From positions 135,548,949 through 135,612,948 of the forward strand of contig JAHLJT010008756.1 of the NCBI GenBank assembly GCA_031308135.1: a stretch of DNA of 64,000 nt, written 5' to 3'. Position 1 is the first letter of the stretch. The number at the start of each line of letters is the position of its first letter. Below the pieces are notes generated by a model that saw only the letters and a list, made by a program, of their open reading frames with translations, made no database searches and was not told the DNA's origin. Origin of the DNA: Acheta domesticus. Taxonomy: Eukaryota > Arthropoda > Insecta > Orthoptera > Gryllidae. Shown piece by piece: positions 54,566 to 64,000 of this stretch. The position numbers were made by a program, and so were the translations under genes.

Positions 54566-55699
54566 CTGCGCACAACGCACCACAGGCACTCAGTCTCGGC
54601 CGCCAAGCAGCTCAAGTACGCTTGCATTTGTTTAGAGTTGCCTCTGGCGCAAATCGGCGGTTACGGCGTCATCCAATCGGCAGGTTGAACGGCACCATAA
54701 TGACGTCACTAAGCTCCCGCTTGGATGACACCGTAACAGCTGATGACAGAAGCAGATGTAAATAAATTGCAGCACAATCATTACAAGGAAATACTATAGA
54801 GACAATGCATGACACAATGCGATATAAGTGCAGACATTAGTCGCTAGCGCTCTTGGTGGTGTGATCTGTCATAACCATTGTGATATCAAGTATCAAATGT
54901 ATAAGTTTGATTTTTTTAGTTTACTTACAATTACGTTTACTAACGCTTCTAAGACTGATTAAAGTATTTTCCCTTGGTTTCTTTTTTATATGAATGGAGT
55001 GTTCTTAATTGCACAAATTATGAAAATTAGAAGAATCGTATTTTCGATTTCCTCAGAACTCTGGAAGGTTTTCTTTATGTATTGAAATTTGTATTTGTCG
55101 CCGATTTTCCACGTCTGCTAGTGAACAGTTGTCTCCCCTTAATGGTATTAGAAAGGTTCAATGTGTCCTGTATTGTATGCGTAGTATTTGTTTCAAGTCC
55201 AGTGTTGACAGTGAGGATATGATTACTGGAACAGTCACTAGCTGAAGCAGGCATAGCCAACGGGTTTAAGTGTAATTTCTTTTCGGGAGATCAATAAAAT
55301 ATCTATGAAATTGTATTCTTGACATAGAATCAGAGCCATCACTAGATGTTACAACTAGTTGGACGGTGATGATCTGGGCTGTCCGGGTGACGCCGCGTCG
55401 CAGGCTGAGGTGCCGACGTTTCGACCGCCATGTCGCCATCTTCTTACATTTCTTGGACGGTGTTTGGAACATCTCTGTTTTGTATCTGTATTGTCACGAA
55501 TTTATATAATATTTAGAAGTCAAAACCTTCGTTTTAAAAAATGTCGGTACTTAACTTCTTTGTCTTCACTAGGTCTCCATTCTGATAAAATACAGAAGAT
55601 GGCAAGATGTATAAACACTTCAAGCAAATAAAAACTGTCATTACAAAAGAAAGCTGAATTCACACAGAAAATGATCAGCAATAATCTTCTTAGACTTTA
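54566..55699. other. intron sequence with a degenerate hammerhead-like phrase
   Basis: On the minus strand near 55400-55470 the phrase 'GAAGATGGCGACATGGCGG' followed by TCGAAACGTCGGC resembles the hammerhead-like motif, but the CUGANGA half is altered (UAAGAAGA). Otherwise nothing is recognised. Confidence 0.35.
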
Positions 55700-56600
55700 A
55701 CAGGTAGACCCGTTACAACAGATGCTCCAAATGCCCACTATCTGCGTCGATACACTTCTGAGTAGTTGAGCTACTGTTCGAGCAACATTTGCAAAAGTGT
55801 CCTTGGCGATTGCAGCACATACCGTTGCAATTTATTCCCAAAGTGCTGGCAGTGCAGCTGCTTTTCTACGGTTTTAATTATTCTTAAGTAATGTCCATCA
55901 GTGCTAGATCTAAGGAAGGCGGTGGAAACTCAATCAGAACTCTTCGTCCCATCCAGTGCCATGAAATATAGTCATCAAGGTACGCACGTACATCTTAGTG
56001 GTGATGTGGCGGTGCACTCTCTGACGATTTTGACAATCATGACATTATTGATAATCATGACAATCATGACAATATTGACAATCATGACAACTTGACAATC
56101 TTCCAGGGCACTGAATATGACGAAGGGGTCCGATTGAGTTTCCACGCCGTTTTCCAGATCCAATCTAATCCATTCTTCTTTAAGGAACATTTACTGGCGA
56201 AGTGTACCTAGACATGATACGAACATCCATCCGCTATTCATACACTACGGAAATCAGGAAATTTAGTCCAACAGGATGGTACACCGCCACATTACAACCG
56301 AGATGTGTGTGAGCACCTTGACGACAATCTTTCAGGACTAAGAGGCCTGATTGAGTTTCTACCGCATTTGCCATATATAATTCCATTGCACTTCTACTTA
56401 TGGGGAAGACTTAAGAATGATGTAAACCGTAGAAAAGCAGCAGCACTTTGGGAATAAATTGCAACGTTAAGTCCTGTCATCGCTGAGAACACTTTCGCAA
56501 ATGTTGCTCGAACGGTAGTTCAACTACTCAGAAGTGTATCGACGCCGATAGTGAGCATTTGAAACTTGTTATAACGGTTGTACCTGTATAAGTCTAAGAT
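55700..56600. mobile_element. rearranged remnants of a DD34-type transposon, head-to-head
   Basis: The plus-strand segment 56260-56560 encodes QDGTPPHYNRDVCEHLDD, then 'LPYIIPLHFYLWGRLKNDV', then a stop. This is the QQDGAPPHY...P-DFFLWG-LK core of a Tc1/mariner-superfamily transposase common in insects, here with the third acidic region altered (IPLHF for TPCDF). The segment 55710-55890 is the reverse complement of 56400-56590, and 55900-55985 and 56105-56170 repeat the neighbouring 'CTGATTGAGTTTC.ACCG' part in both orientations. A GACAATCATGAC microsatellite (56030-56100) lies between. So two or more broken copies face each other. Confidence 0.6.
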
Positions 56601-57050
56601 GATTAGTGCTCACCATTTTCCGTTTATGTGGATTCTGTTTTGTTCTGTTAAGACAGTTTTTTATTTGCTTGAAGTGTGTATACTTTTCCCTTGTGTACAT
56701 TGCATGAGCGGACATTGAGAGTAGCGTATGATGTTAATCGCCTTTGTTATTGATTAATTAATTGATGTTAATCGTTGTTATTGTTAATCGCCTTTGGTAT
56801 TTCCTGGTCGCTATGTAGTAACAAATACATTGCCTAGTACGTGGCAACGCGGTTACCCTTCGCACCAAACTGACTACTTTCTTTTTATTTCATTCAGTTT
56901 TAATAGTTTAATGTTAAGGCAGATTTTATGAACTTGAGAAACGTTTCGTTATTAGATTCGTTAAGACTTATGTGTTGAAGTAATCCATGGTTCACTATAA
57001 CGACAGGTCAGTTTTGTAATAAAAACAGGGAAAAGTGTTCACATGTGTTG
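56601..57050. other. intron sequence, no feature seen
   Basis: A short tandem TTGATGTTAATCG...GTTAATCGCCTTTG duplication occurs near 56725-56800. Nothing else is supported. Confidence 0.35.
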
Positions 57051-57235
57051 CAGTAAACCCTCATTAACGCGAACTCCAAGAGACCGAAATAATCGGAGTT
57101 CGTGTTACAAAAATTCGTATTAACCGAGTATTATAAATGTCCGTATTACCGTAATCCCTGGTTGGGGCCGAAGTTTTTGTTCGTTTTACGGCGAAATTCC
57201 GTGTTAAGCGAGTTCGGGCTAATGAGAGTTCACTG
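57051..57235. mobile_element. pogo/Tigger-like MITE copy 2
   Basis: Ends CAGTAAACCCTCATTAACGC and CTAATGAGAGTTCACTG are inverted relative to each other; interior is shared with 29640-29817. 185 bp, non-coding. Flanks do not show an intact TA duplication. Confidence 0.7.
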
Positions 57236-57984
57236 TGTAATAATCCATGGGCTGATAGTTACTGCTATAAACATTTGTCATATTTCGCTCGATGAAAATT
57301 TAAATTTAAAGAAAAAATTGGTTCAATGAGTTTTTACGAAGTGAAAGAGACGTACGATTTTCGTATCATTACATTTATAAAATACTTGGCGTAACTATGT
57401 CGTTTAATAATTTTCCAATCTCGTATTATATTTGATTTATTTCCGTGAGAAAAACAACAGTGAAAACATTTTGTGCAGTATGGGGGTGGAGTGTAATCTA
57501 CACACATTTTGTTGAGTTCCGGAATCAGTATCCCCGTATTTACTGTTTTGATAATGGAATATGGTTCTAAATTTCATATCGTAATTGTAAAATGTATTTA
57601 TCTATTTAGTCGCTAATGACCATGATGTCAATGCGACGATATATCCTATATAAAGAAAGCAAGGTTATAGAGGGTATTTTATATGTTGTTCTTGAGCTGT
57701 GTCTGTTACATTATCGGTGTTTTTGCGGTTGCTGGCCACTATGGTCCGATTATAGAAATGTTGACTGACAATTGCGAATGGAAGGGAGCGACATTGACAG
57801 TTTGCGTATCACTGAGAACGTGTTCCCTGAGACACGAAAATAAACATTTGAAATAAATATTAAAGTAACAAAATCGTACACTCATATTGTAATGAAGCTA
57901 CAGCTTGAGAAGCACAACTGTCAATCACCAACTTATTTTAATCGGACCATAGTTGGGCCAGGACATCTTCGTAGATTGATTGAT
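57236..57984. other. intron sequence, no feature seen
   Basis: The phrase ACTGTCAATCACCAACTT (57918-57935) recurs at 34191-34208 and may belong to a further dispersed repeat. Confidence 0.35.
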
Positions 57985-58515
57985 TGTTTGTGATTCCGAG
58001 CGCGTCAACTACAGATATCGTTAGTCCCGTAAGTGTAGTGCGTGTTTTTGCTCGGGAGGTGCTCGCTGGATGGCGAGATCCTGCGCCGACCTAGTGTTGA
58101 CTAGCAGGGTTTGCCCCTCAACGAGATATCTCCCACCAGCGGGGCACCGCCCCAGCCGGGACAAGCTCTAAGCTTCCGACCGGTCTCTCGACATGTGTGG
58201 TAGTGTAGCGCATGTTAGTGTAAGTGTGTGTAAGAGGGAGAGGATAGGACAAGGAAGAGGAACGGAAAGATCGCGCGCGGTCCGTGGACCATATGCTAGG
58301 GTACTGCTCCGGCATTCGCCTGGTGTTGATCGGAGAAAAACTACCGATCAGAGCAGCCGGCCGCTAGAATTCTCCTCCAGACAGCGACTGAATTCGACCT
58401 AGCTGACAAGGTAGTGTCGAAAATCCTGACACCGTGGGAAGTGGAGTCCTAGGACCTCCCGGTGAGAGGAACTGCAGTGCCATCAATTGATGCGCTGAGC
58501 CATCTCCGCAGAGAA
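57985..58515 (-). repeat. SINE-A, most complete copy, reverse
   Basis: On the minus strand it opens with GAGATGGCTCAGCGCATCAA (A box) and, about 45 bp on, a degraded B-box region CTAGGACTCC. The body holds 'CAGTCGCTGTCTGGAGGAGA', CGGCCGGCTGCTCTGATCGG, 'CAGGCGAATGCCGGAGCAGT' and, toward the 3' end, 'GACTAACGATATCTGTAGTT'. The body is shared with copies at 30338, 39340, 45150, 50255 and 61030. It ends about 50 bp downstream of the BMP exon's donor. Confidence 0.65.
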
Positions 58516-58563
58516 GCATAGGTGCCGCGGGGGGGAGGGGGCGTGGCGCGGGGCGCTGCTCAC

Positions 58564-58741
58564 CTTGCTCGAAGAAGCTGCGCACGAGGCGCGCGCCGTG
58601 CGGGAGGGCGGAGCGCGCGCGCAGCACGCCGTCCGGGTGCGCCACGCGCCGCTGCAGCTGCAGCATGAACTCGGGCGCCTCCGCGCGCCGCCCGCCGCCG
58701 ACGCCAACGCCGCCTCCCTCGCCGCCGCCGCCGCCGCCAGC

Positions 58742-58778
<37 letters not shown>

Positions 58779-58817
58779 AGCCCCAGCGCCTGCCGCACGC
58801 ACGCCACACTCAACACC
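58564..58817 (-). CDS. Admp: BMP/TGF-beta ligand, N-terminal propeptide exon (5' edge uncertain)
   Basis: Donor GAGCAAG|GTGAGC with GT at 58562-58563 and phase 1, agreeing with the next exon. It encodes ALGLP, a polyalanine run (about 10 Ala), a polyglycine-rich run, then PEFMLQLQRRVA and 'LVRSFFEQ', corresponding to the LGL-P...P-FMLdLY segment of BMP propeptides followed by the first amphipathic region. Two acceptors fit: GCGGCAG (exon from 58789, phase 0) and GGCGCAG (exon from 58817, phase 2); both keep the frame. The open frame continues to 59029 through a minisatellite, but that part is probably intron. No signal peptide is visible, so at least one upstream exon is missing from view. 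A (GCC)n triplet repeat (58728-58777) encodes the alanine run and is likely length-variable. Confidence 0.7.
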
Positions 58818-58844
58818 CTGCGCCACCGGTAATTGGCGCACCGG

Positions 58845-59062
58845 TAACGCCCATCGTGGCACGAGTACGCACGACTTGTAACACGATGGGCAAACACTCG
58901 TACGAGTAAGTACGACTTGTAACACGATGTGCAACCTCTCGTACGAGTACGTACGACGTGTAACACGATGGCCAACCACTCGTACAACTGTGTCCTACGA
59001 GTACATACGACTTGTAACACGATGGGCAACCACTCGTACGAGTACGTATGACTTGTGTAAAG
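58845..59062. repeat. ~42-bp minisatellite upstream of the first recognised BMP exon
   Basis: Five units built on CACTCGTACGAGTACGTACG then ACTTGTAACACGATGGGCAAC. The phrase ACTTGTAACACGATG starts at about 58872, 58914, 58956 and 59009, with a partial at 59050; spacings are 42, 42, 53 and 41 bp. CGTACGAGTACGTACG is itself near-palindromic. It begins roughly 30-55 bp upstream of the exon's candidate acceptors. Confidence 0.85.
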
Positions 59063-59400
59063 AAGTGGAAGTCCTGCGACGGCTATGTGGTTGGGTGTGT
59101 GTGAGCCGAAATTATGTGAAATGGTAATGGAGGAAATAATGAAGAGGAAAATTAAATTCTGTTTGTTTATTAAAAGAAGAAAACTTTTGTAAACAGTTAT
59201 TAGTTAAATTGTAAGGCGAACTACGTGTCAGGGTCGGAGCATAGCTCAGGAACCGACACAGTTCGCCAGACTAGATTGGCAATGAAATAAGTTGTACTGT
59301 ACACACGCAAATAAAAAAGATCCTGCGCCACCTGGTGCACAAAGTCATTACTTTTTTGTTTCCGGGCGCACCAACTTCTAACATTATTTGACCTCTTAAC
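59063..59400. other. no feature seen
   Basis: Upstream of the recognised BMP exons; no exon or repeat is supported. Confidence 0.35.
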
Positions 59401-59650
59401 CAGTGGAGGATCAAGGGGGGGCATGGAGGCCATGACTCCCCCAAAAGGCCGAGAGTTTTGTTTTGTTACCTTCTTTTATTTGACAATATTGGTTTAAATA
59501 TTTATTTTTGGTGGAATAATGTAATTATTTACAAATTAATATTGTTTACTGCCATATGTACGCTACGAAAATAACAGAGAATTTAATAGGAAATGTCTAA
59601 TATTGAACAAAAATCTATGATGGTCCCCTCCAAATCTGGATCCACCCCTG
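59401..59650. mobile_element. hAT-type MITE, 250 bp, 8-bp TSD
   Basis: Ends CAGTGGAGGATC and GGATCCACCCCTG are inverted relative to each other. Inner GGGGGGGCATGGAGGCCATG and 'GATGGTCCCCTCCAAATC' also mirror in part. Flanks CTCTTAAC (59393-59400) and CCCCTAAC (59651-59658) are an 8-bp target duplication with two differences. Non-coding. Confidence 0.65.
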
Positions 59651-59658
59651 CCCCTAAC

Positions 59659-61029
59659 TGTAATGCTTTATGACTAGGGGGCGGGTTTTAATGAAATTTC
59701 AATTTTTTTGTCAGTTTAGGACAATGGCTCTTTACTATAGAAATTCATTTTCTGTTATGACAAAAGAAGTGACCCATTTTTATATCCTTTTTCCATTTTT
59801 TTACCTCTTTACGTCCTTTTTAAGGAATTTTTCGCTGATTTCGTGGATTTTAATATAATTTTAATGGTACTTGCTTCAATACATATTTACAAGATGCAAC
59901 AAATGTTCACCACAGAATTCCTGAGTAGCCTATTCGATTTCTTCCCTCATTTATTAATAGTGTCAATCTATCGACAACCTATCGGTGCCATTGTCAGTTC
60001 GGCCGATTTCGCGTTTAATAAAGGCAGATATTTTCTTTCCACGCTTGAAGTTTGCAATCTGAGTAGACTTGAACAAAAGGAAGAAGCCACGATTACGTCA
60101 GAAACATATCCCGACTTGCTTAAGTTGTTCATCTAAAGGGATTTTAATAAGTTTTTTCGTCACTTTTGCTTTGATTTTAGGGCATTTTAAAAACATTTTA
60201 ATATAATTTCATTGATAATTTTTGGCAGTGGTTTTGGCATCAAAATCCTCCTTATGACACCACAATATACGTATCAGTAAAGTAGCGCAGCCCAGCCCAG
60301 CCCGTTCTTAGGCTACTTAGGGATACGTGCGCATACAGCAAGCAAACCTGGTGAAGGCAAATTAAAACTGCGTATAGCTGTTACAGAAGTAGTATACGGA
60401 TTTGTTTGTGAAATCGCGATTATTAAGTGCTGGTTAAAAACATTAAAAATATTCGTGATTTTATATAGCTAGGATTTCAAGGGCTAGTCATTAAATAACT
60501 CGTAATATTACATACAACTAACGTTCTAACCTTTCATTAGGCATGTGATATTTGTGACTTTTGATATGTTCTCATACTTTTCTAGTTAACAGAACAACAA
60601 AGCATGTGTCGAATGGGGCGCACTGTTCTTCAGTTAACTGCAGTAAGAACAATAAATTTGAATGTCTAAAAATTGAAAGGAATTTGTTTTAATTATAACT
60701 CGTGAGTCATGTTTTTTATTTCAATATACCTACAAAGGAAAGACGAAAAGTTGTTCAAAAGCACTACAGAAATGTTATTTCTTCCTAGATACCCTTATTT
60801 AGTACTTAGATTACTGTCATTTCTAGATATTTTCATGAAAACGGAAAAAAAAACTTGTTTTTCGTCACAGTTCCATTATTCACTTTCAATGGACCATATT
60901 CATTAGATTTAAATAACTTTCTTTCTTTAGAAATAGTTCCAAACTTCTACATCACATGTGTTAGTTATATTACACAAGGAAATCAAGACATATAAAATTT
61001 CATTCACATTTTAGTTAGATTTAGCAGGC
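59659..61029. other. AT-rich, no gene seen
   Basis: Short open frames only. No signal-peptide exon for the BMP gene was recognised here. CCCAGCCCAG direct repeat near 60290. Confidence 0.4.
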
Positions 61030-61575
61030 CGAGTGGTATTACGAATGGTAAGGCGGCGTAATATTCCATTGTCGCCGCGCGGATTGCTAGAGTCGCTACC
61101 AACACTTCATCATAGGGCAATTAACTCGGAGCTGCGCTTCTCTGTAAATACGTATAATTGTGGCGGCATCCCGAGTGGTAGTTCTGTTCCTTCCTCGACG
61201 CCGGCTCGCGCGCTTCCCCCCTCCAGGCATCTCCTCCCGCGGGGCACCGCCCACCGCTCTGATCCCCAGACGCGTGCGTATACACAGAAGTGCATGTACA
61301 CGTCAGAGGGTGTAAGGTGGAGACGATAGATCGGGGATTGTGCGCAGTCTACGACTAGTTTGTTAGGGCATTACTCCGTCATTTGTCTGGCAATAATCAG
61401 AGAAACCTAGGAAATCTGTCAATCAGAGCAGCCGACCGCTTTCATTGAATGATTCTCCAAACAGCGGATCAATTCCATCTAGCTAGGTCGGGACTCGAAC
61501 AATAGGACCTCCCGGCTCAGAGACGCCACAGGGAGAACAGATTTTTGCACTGAGCCATTCTCAGAGCTTATCGCA
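61030..61575 (-). repeat. SINE-A copy, reverse
   Basis: Minus strand: GAATGGCTCAGTGCAAAAAT (A box), then 'GGGAGGTCCTATTGTTCGAG' with TCCCGACC (B box), then the body phrases 'CTAGCTAGATGGAATTGATC', GCGGTCGGCTGCTCTGATTG and GACGGAGTAATGCC. The 3' part carries a GC-rich segment CGGGAGGAGATGCCTGGAGG. Both internal promoter boxes are better preserved than in the 57985 copy. Confidence 0.65.
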
Positions 61576-61715
61576 TCTCTATTGACATTTGTTGCAAATT
61601 GCGTCACGTGCCCAGTACACCCCTCGCGCTTCCTCTGTCTCAGCGCGCGTATCGTTGGCCGCGCCTCGCGTGCCTGCGTTGCCCCACTCGTAGAGCGCTC
61701 AAGGCATGGTTTTTA

Positions 61716-61826
61716 ATTATTTTTTTTTATTTCGGGCCTCAAGAAAATGTGCGCATATAATCTCTTCCCCCATACGTCATATACAGTTTTTACTGTTTTT
61801 TTTACCAATAATAAATAAATAAACGC
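61716..61826 (+). mobile_element. LINE 3' terminus only
   Basis: It matches 47525-47634 of the long LINE: polypyrimidine run, GGGCCTCAAGAAAATGTGCG, ACGTCATATACAGTTTTTAC, and an AATAAATAAATAAA tail. An extreme 5' truncation, about 110 bp. It sits next to the SINE-A copy. Confidence 0.75.
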
Positions 61827-62519
61827 AGTGTAGCGACTTTAAGGAAAGTACTGGAGTTCATGGAGGCCTTTTGTGCCCCGTATTCGACTCCTAAACAATT
61901 CGTTTGTGGAATGTATACTCAAAAACTTCATAACCTGGTTCTGTAAGTTTCAACTAAAGAAAAAGTACTACGAATTCGTTGTTTAAGTTATATTTATAAC
62001 TAAAATGACGATGTAAATATCAATCGTCAGAGTATTTTTCATTTCATTACTCGCGTTTTTTCTTCAGAGATTGATAATTGGACACATGGTTAATGTATTG
62101 TTACTTGCAAACACAGCTTTATGGAAGTCGATTGCAAATAACGGATTTTGACTTGAATTATTTCTCACTAGCGTCTTAAATTTTAAATCATTGAATTATA
62201 TTTCACAAACAATTGTTCCATTACAAAGTTTATACAAAAATTTGAGCATCATATGACCTTCGCAATGATTTCAATGATGGGATCTGTAATTGAATCTCTG
62301 AAGCAGTTCCATTGCAATTATGATCCAAGAACGGATAAGGAAGATTCATAGGTTGCACAACAATTCTGAAAAATGTGTGTCGTACTGTTTACAGGCAATT
62401 TTTATATACTTCTGGAAACGGAGACCAGATAACCGAAGCAAACATTAATATTGGTCTTACTTAGTGTACGTACAAAACTTTAAATTAAGTTGCCAATAAC
62501 AAATTATGACACATTCTTC

Positions 62520-62760
62520 TAATGAAAACTCATTGTTTATTTATTTATTTACAAAAATGAATTTATTTTATTTACAAGAAAAACAGTTAAAAACTGTAGT
62601 GTGACGAGTTAAGTAGCTTTATTGATTATATGTTCTTGAAGTTCATCGAAGTTCATTTTCGCAACAAAAATGACAACCGGATCTCTAATTTTTTCAACAC
62701 GTTCAAGATTTGATCCATTAAATTTATAATCGTTATTTTTGGGGTTTTTATTTCTCTAAA
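62520..62760 (-). mobile_element. diverged LINE 3' end, reverse
   Basis: TTTATTTATTTATTTACAAA followed by AAAACAGTTAAAAACTGTAG and GTGTGACGAG is the reverse complement, with divergence, of the tail region of the LINE at 47585-47634. The sequence beyond does not match the known 3' UTR, so this may be a related element. Confidence 0.45.
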
Positions 62761-64000
62761 TGATATCACTTTACATTTTTTAGAATTAAATGAACATTCA
62801 TCTCACTCCACTGATAAATCTTATTCGAGCATCTGCTCGCTTTCTTCTATCCGCTCGTCTTCACAATACATTCCGCTCCCACCGCTTCACTCTGCCCCCT
62901 TCCTTCTTTGTTCGAATTCGTTTTCAAGTTTAAACCCGAATTACGCAAATTCTGAATGCATTATCGAAATGAATCAAGAGGCATTTAGTAGGGGATGATT
63001 TCTTGTTGGTGATATGCACATAAAAACATTGAAAATTTTGTGAAAACTATGAAATTCCTCTTGCTTTGGATGTCAGATGTGAAAAATTTCATGTGTATAA
63101 ACTTGTCACTATGAACTGTAAAATCACAGTATTAAATACACAGGCATTTGACGCAATATATTTTATACGTCTGCTTTATCAAATCACTTAAATTAATTTT
63201 ATTTTCTCAGTTTCACCATTGCAGGAAATTTTCGAGATTTGGCATAAAACACTTGTCATGAACTTTGGAAACAGATACGCAAGAAAAATAAATAAATAAA
63301 TTAAAAAAAATCAAAAGTGTGTGGAAAAGTGGTGAAATTGGTTATGTAAAAATTAGCTTTGATACATGTTCGAGATGTTTTGGCCTTTTGCATTTTTTAA
63401 TTTTACTATATTATCTTAAACATGTGTTTCTCGTCGGTAACAAGAAGATCGAAATCCTTAACCATCTTTAAAGTGAAATAACTGCGATTTCGACACCAAA
63501 AATACAGGAAAGTTGAGTATGCCCCGGTCTCCAACACTTCGTTGACAGGCAAACCTATTCACTCATTGAAAGTCTCTAGTTAATTTTGAGAAATTATGCA
63601 AATTGTAAGGACAAAATACAATTCTGGCAATAAAACAGAACCAAGTCTTTGTCATTCATTTTGTTAGTTTTTTTACCAAATTCATGAGTTTCCGCTTTCC
63701 GGGTTCTGTAGAGTCAGATGTTGGCAGATGCTGTACAGATTTCCGATCTCCGTATTTTAGGTTACTACATTTTTCGAGTGTCAATTCCATGGGTGATATG
63801 AATAATAATAAGTATCCCAGAACAATTGCTCACGAGTACAGGTCGGAAACTACTACTTCTCACAAGCAATTGCTTCTTTTCATGTGAATAAAAAGTTTCT
63901 TGTCTTTCTGAGTAATTGATCACTAACTGATCTGTTTGGATTGGTCGATTTTCGACTGTTTTGTTATGTGCGCGTCCTGGTGGTATCGACCGCGTTAGGT
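62761..64000. other. AT-rich, no feature seen
   Basis: No coding or repeat feature was recognised up to the window end. Confidence 0.4.

Noticed and set aside
55400..55470. Third hammerhead ribozyme
   Set aside because: The GAAACGUC half is present but the CUGANGA half is altered, so it is at best a dead copy.
58364..59029. The full 221-codon minus frame as one exon
   Set aside because: A consensus donor in the right phase lies at 58562-58563, and the N-terminal part is translated minisatellite; only 58564 to about 58817 fits a BMP propeptide.

Overview
The window looks like a repeat-choked, AT-rich arthropod (most likely insect) genome segment. The evidence is a divergent ionotropic receptor (an arthropod-type chemosensory family), degenerate non-LTR, Tc1 and mariner elements, many tRNA-derived SINEs, and GC-rich coding exons standing in AT-rich DNA with introns of several kilobases. 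I cannot name the species from the sequence. Two host genes are supportable, both on the minus strand. 

Gene 1 (24.8-26.3 kb) is an intronless ionotropic receptor of 478 codons with a signal peptide, a bipartite ligand-binding region and three membrane segments. Gene 2 is a BMP/TGF-beta ligand spread over at least 24 kb in four exons: 58.6-58.8 kb and 54.5 kb (propeptide), 40.5-40.8 kb (propeptide core) and 34.7-35.3 kb (acidic and basic linker, cleavage site, cystine-knot domain, stop). The splice sites I located agree in phase across all three introns, and the mature domain is closest, from memory of the family, to ADMP (anti-dorsalizing morphogenetic protein). Its signal-peptide exon was not found. 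One possible small first exon of another gene lies on the plus strand at 19.8 kb. 

The rest is mostly mobile DNA, old and nested. Layout: 0.4-3.5 kb, a family I call R1 in both orientations; 3.9-7.0 kb, a second family (R2), a hAT-type MITE with an 8-bp target duplication and a decayed ORF on the minus strand; 7-11 kb featureless; 11.3-12.2 kb a truncated LINE followed by a hammerhead-like motif; 13.6-17.8 kb R1 copies around a decayed LINE ORF1; 21-23.6 kb R1 copies facing each other; 24.8-26.3 kb the receptor; 28-33 kb SINE, pogo-like and hAT-like MITEs, pyrimidine and TA microsatellites; 34.7-59 kb the BMP gene with its introns full of SINEs, MITEs, LINE pieces, mariner and Tc1 remnants and two 42-bp-period minisatellites placed just upstream of two of its exons; 59-64 kb upstream sequence with a hAT-type MITE, a SINE and LINE tails. 

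The observations I rate highest are the R1 family (TIR-ended, non-coding, internally built of diverged modules about 295 bp long), the 42-bp minisatellites abutting BMP acceptor sites, and a 147-bp near-perfect inverted repeat whose loop carries a hammerhead-ribozyme-like core. All family assignments are by eye; no searches were run.
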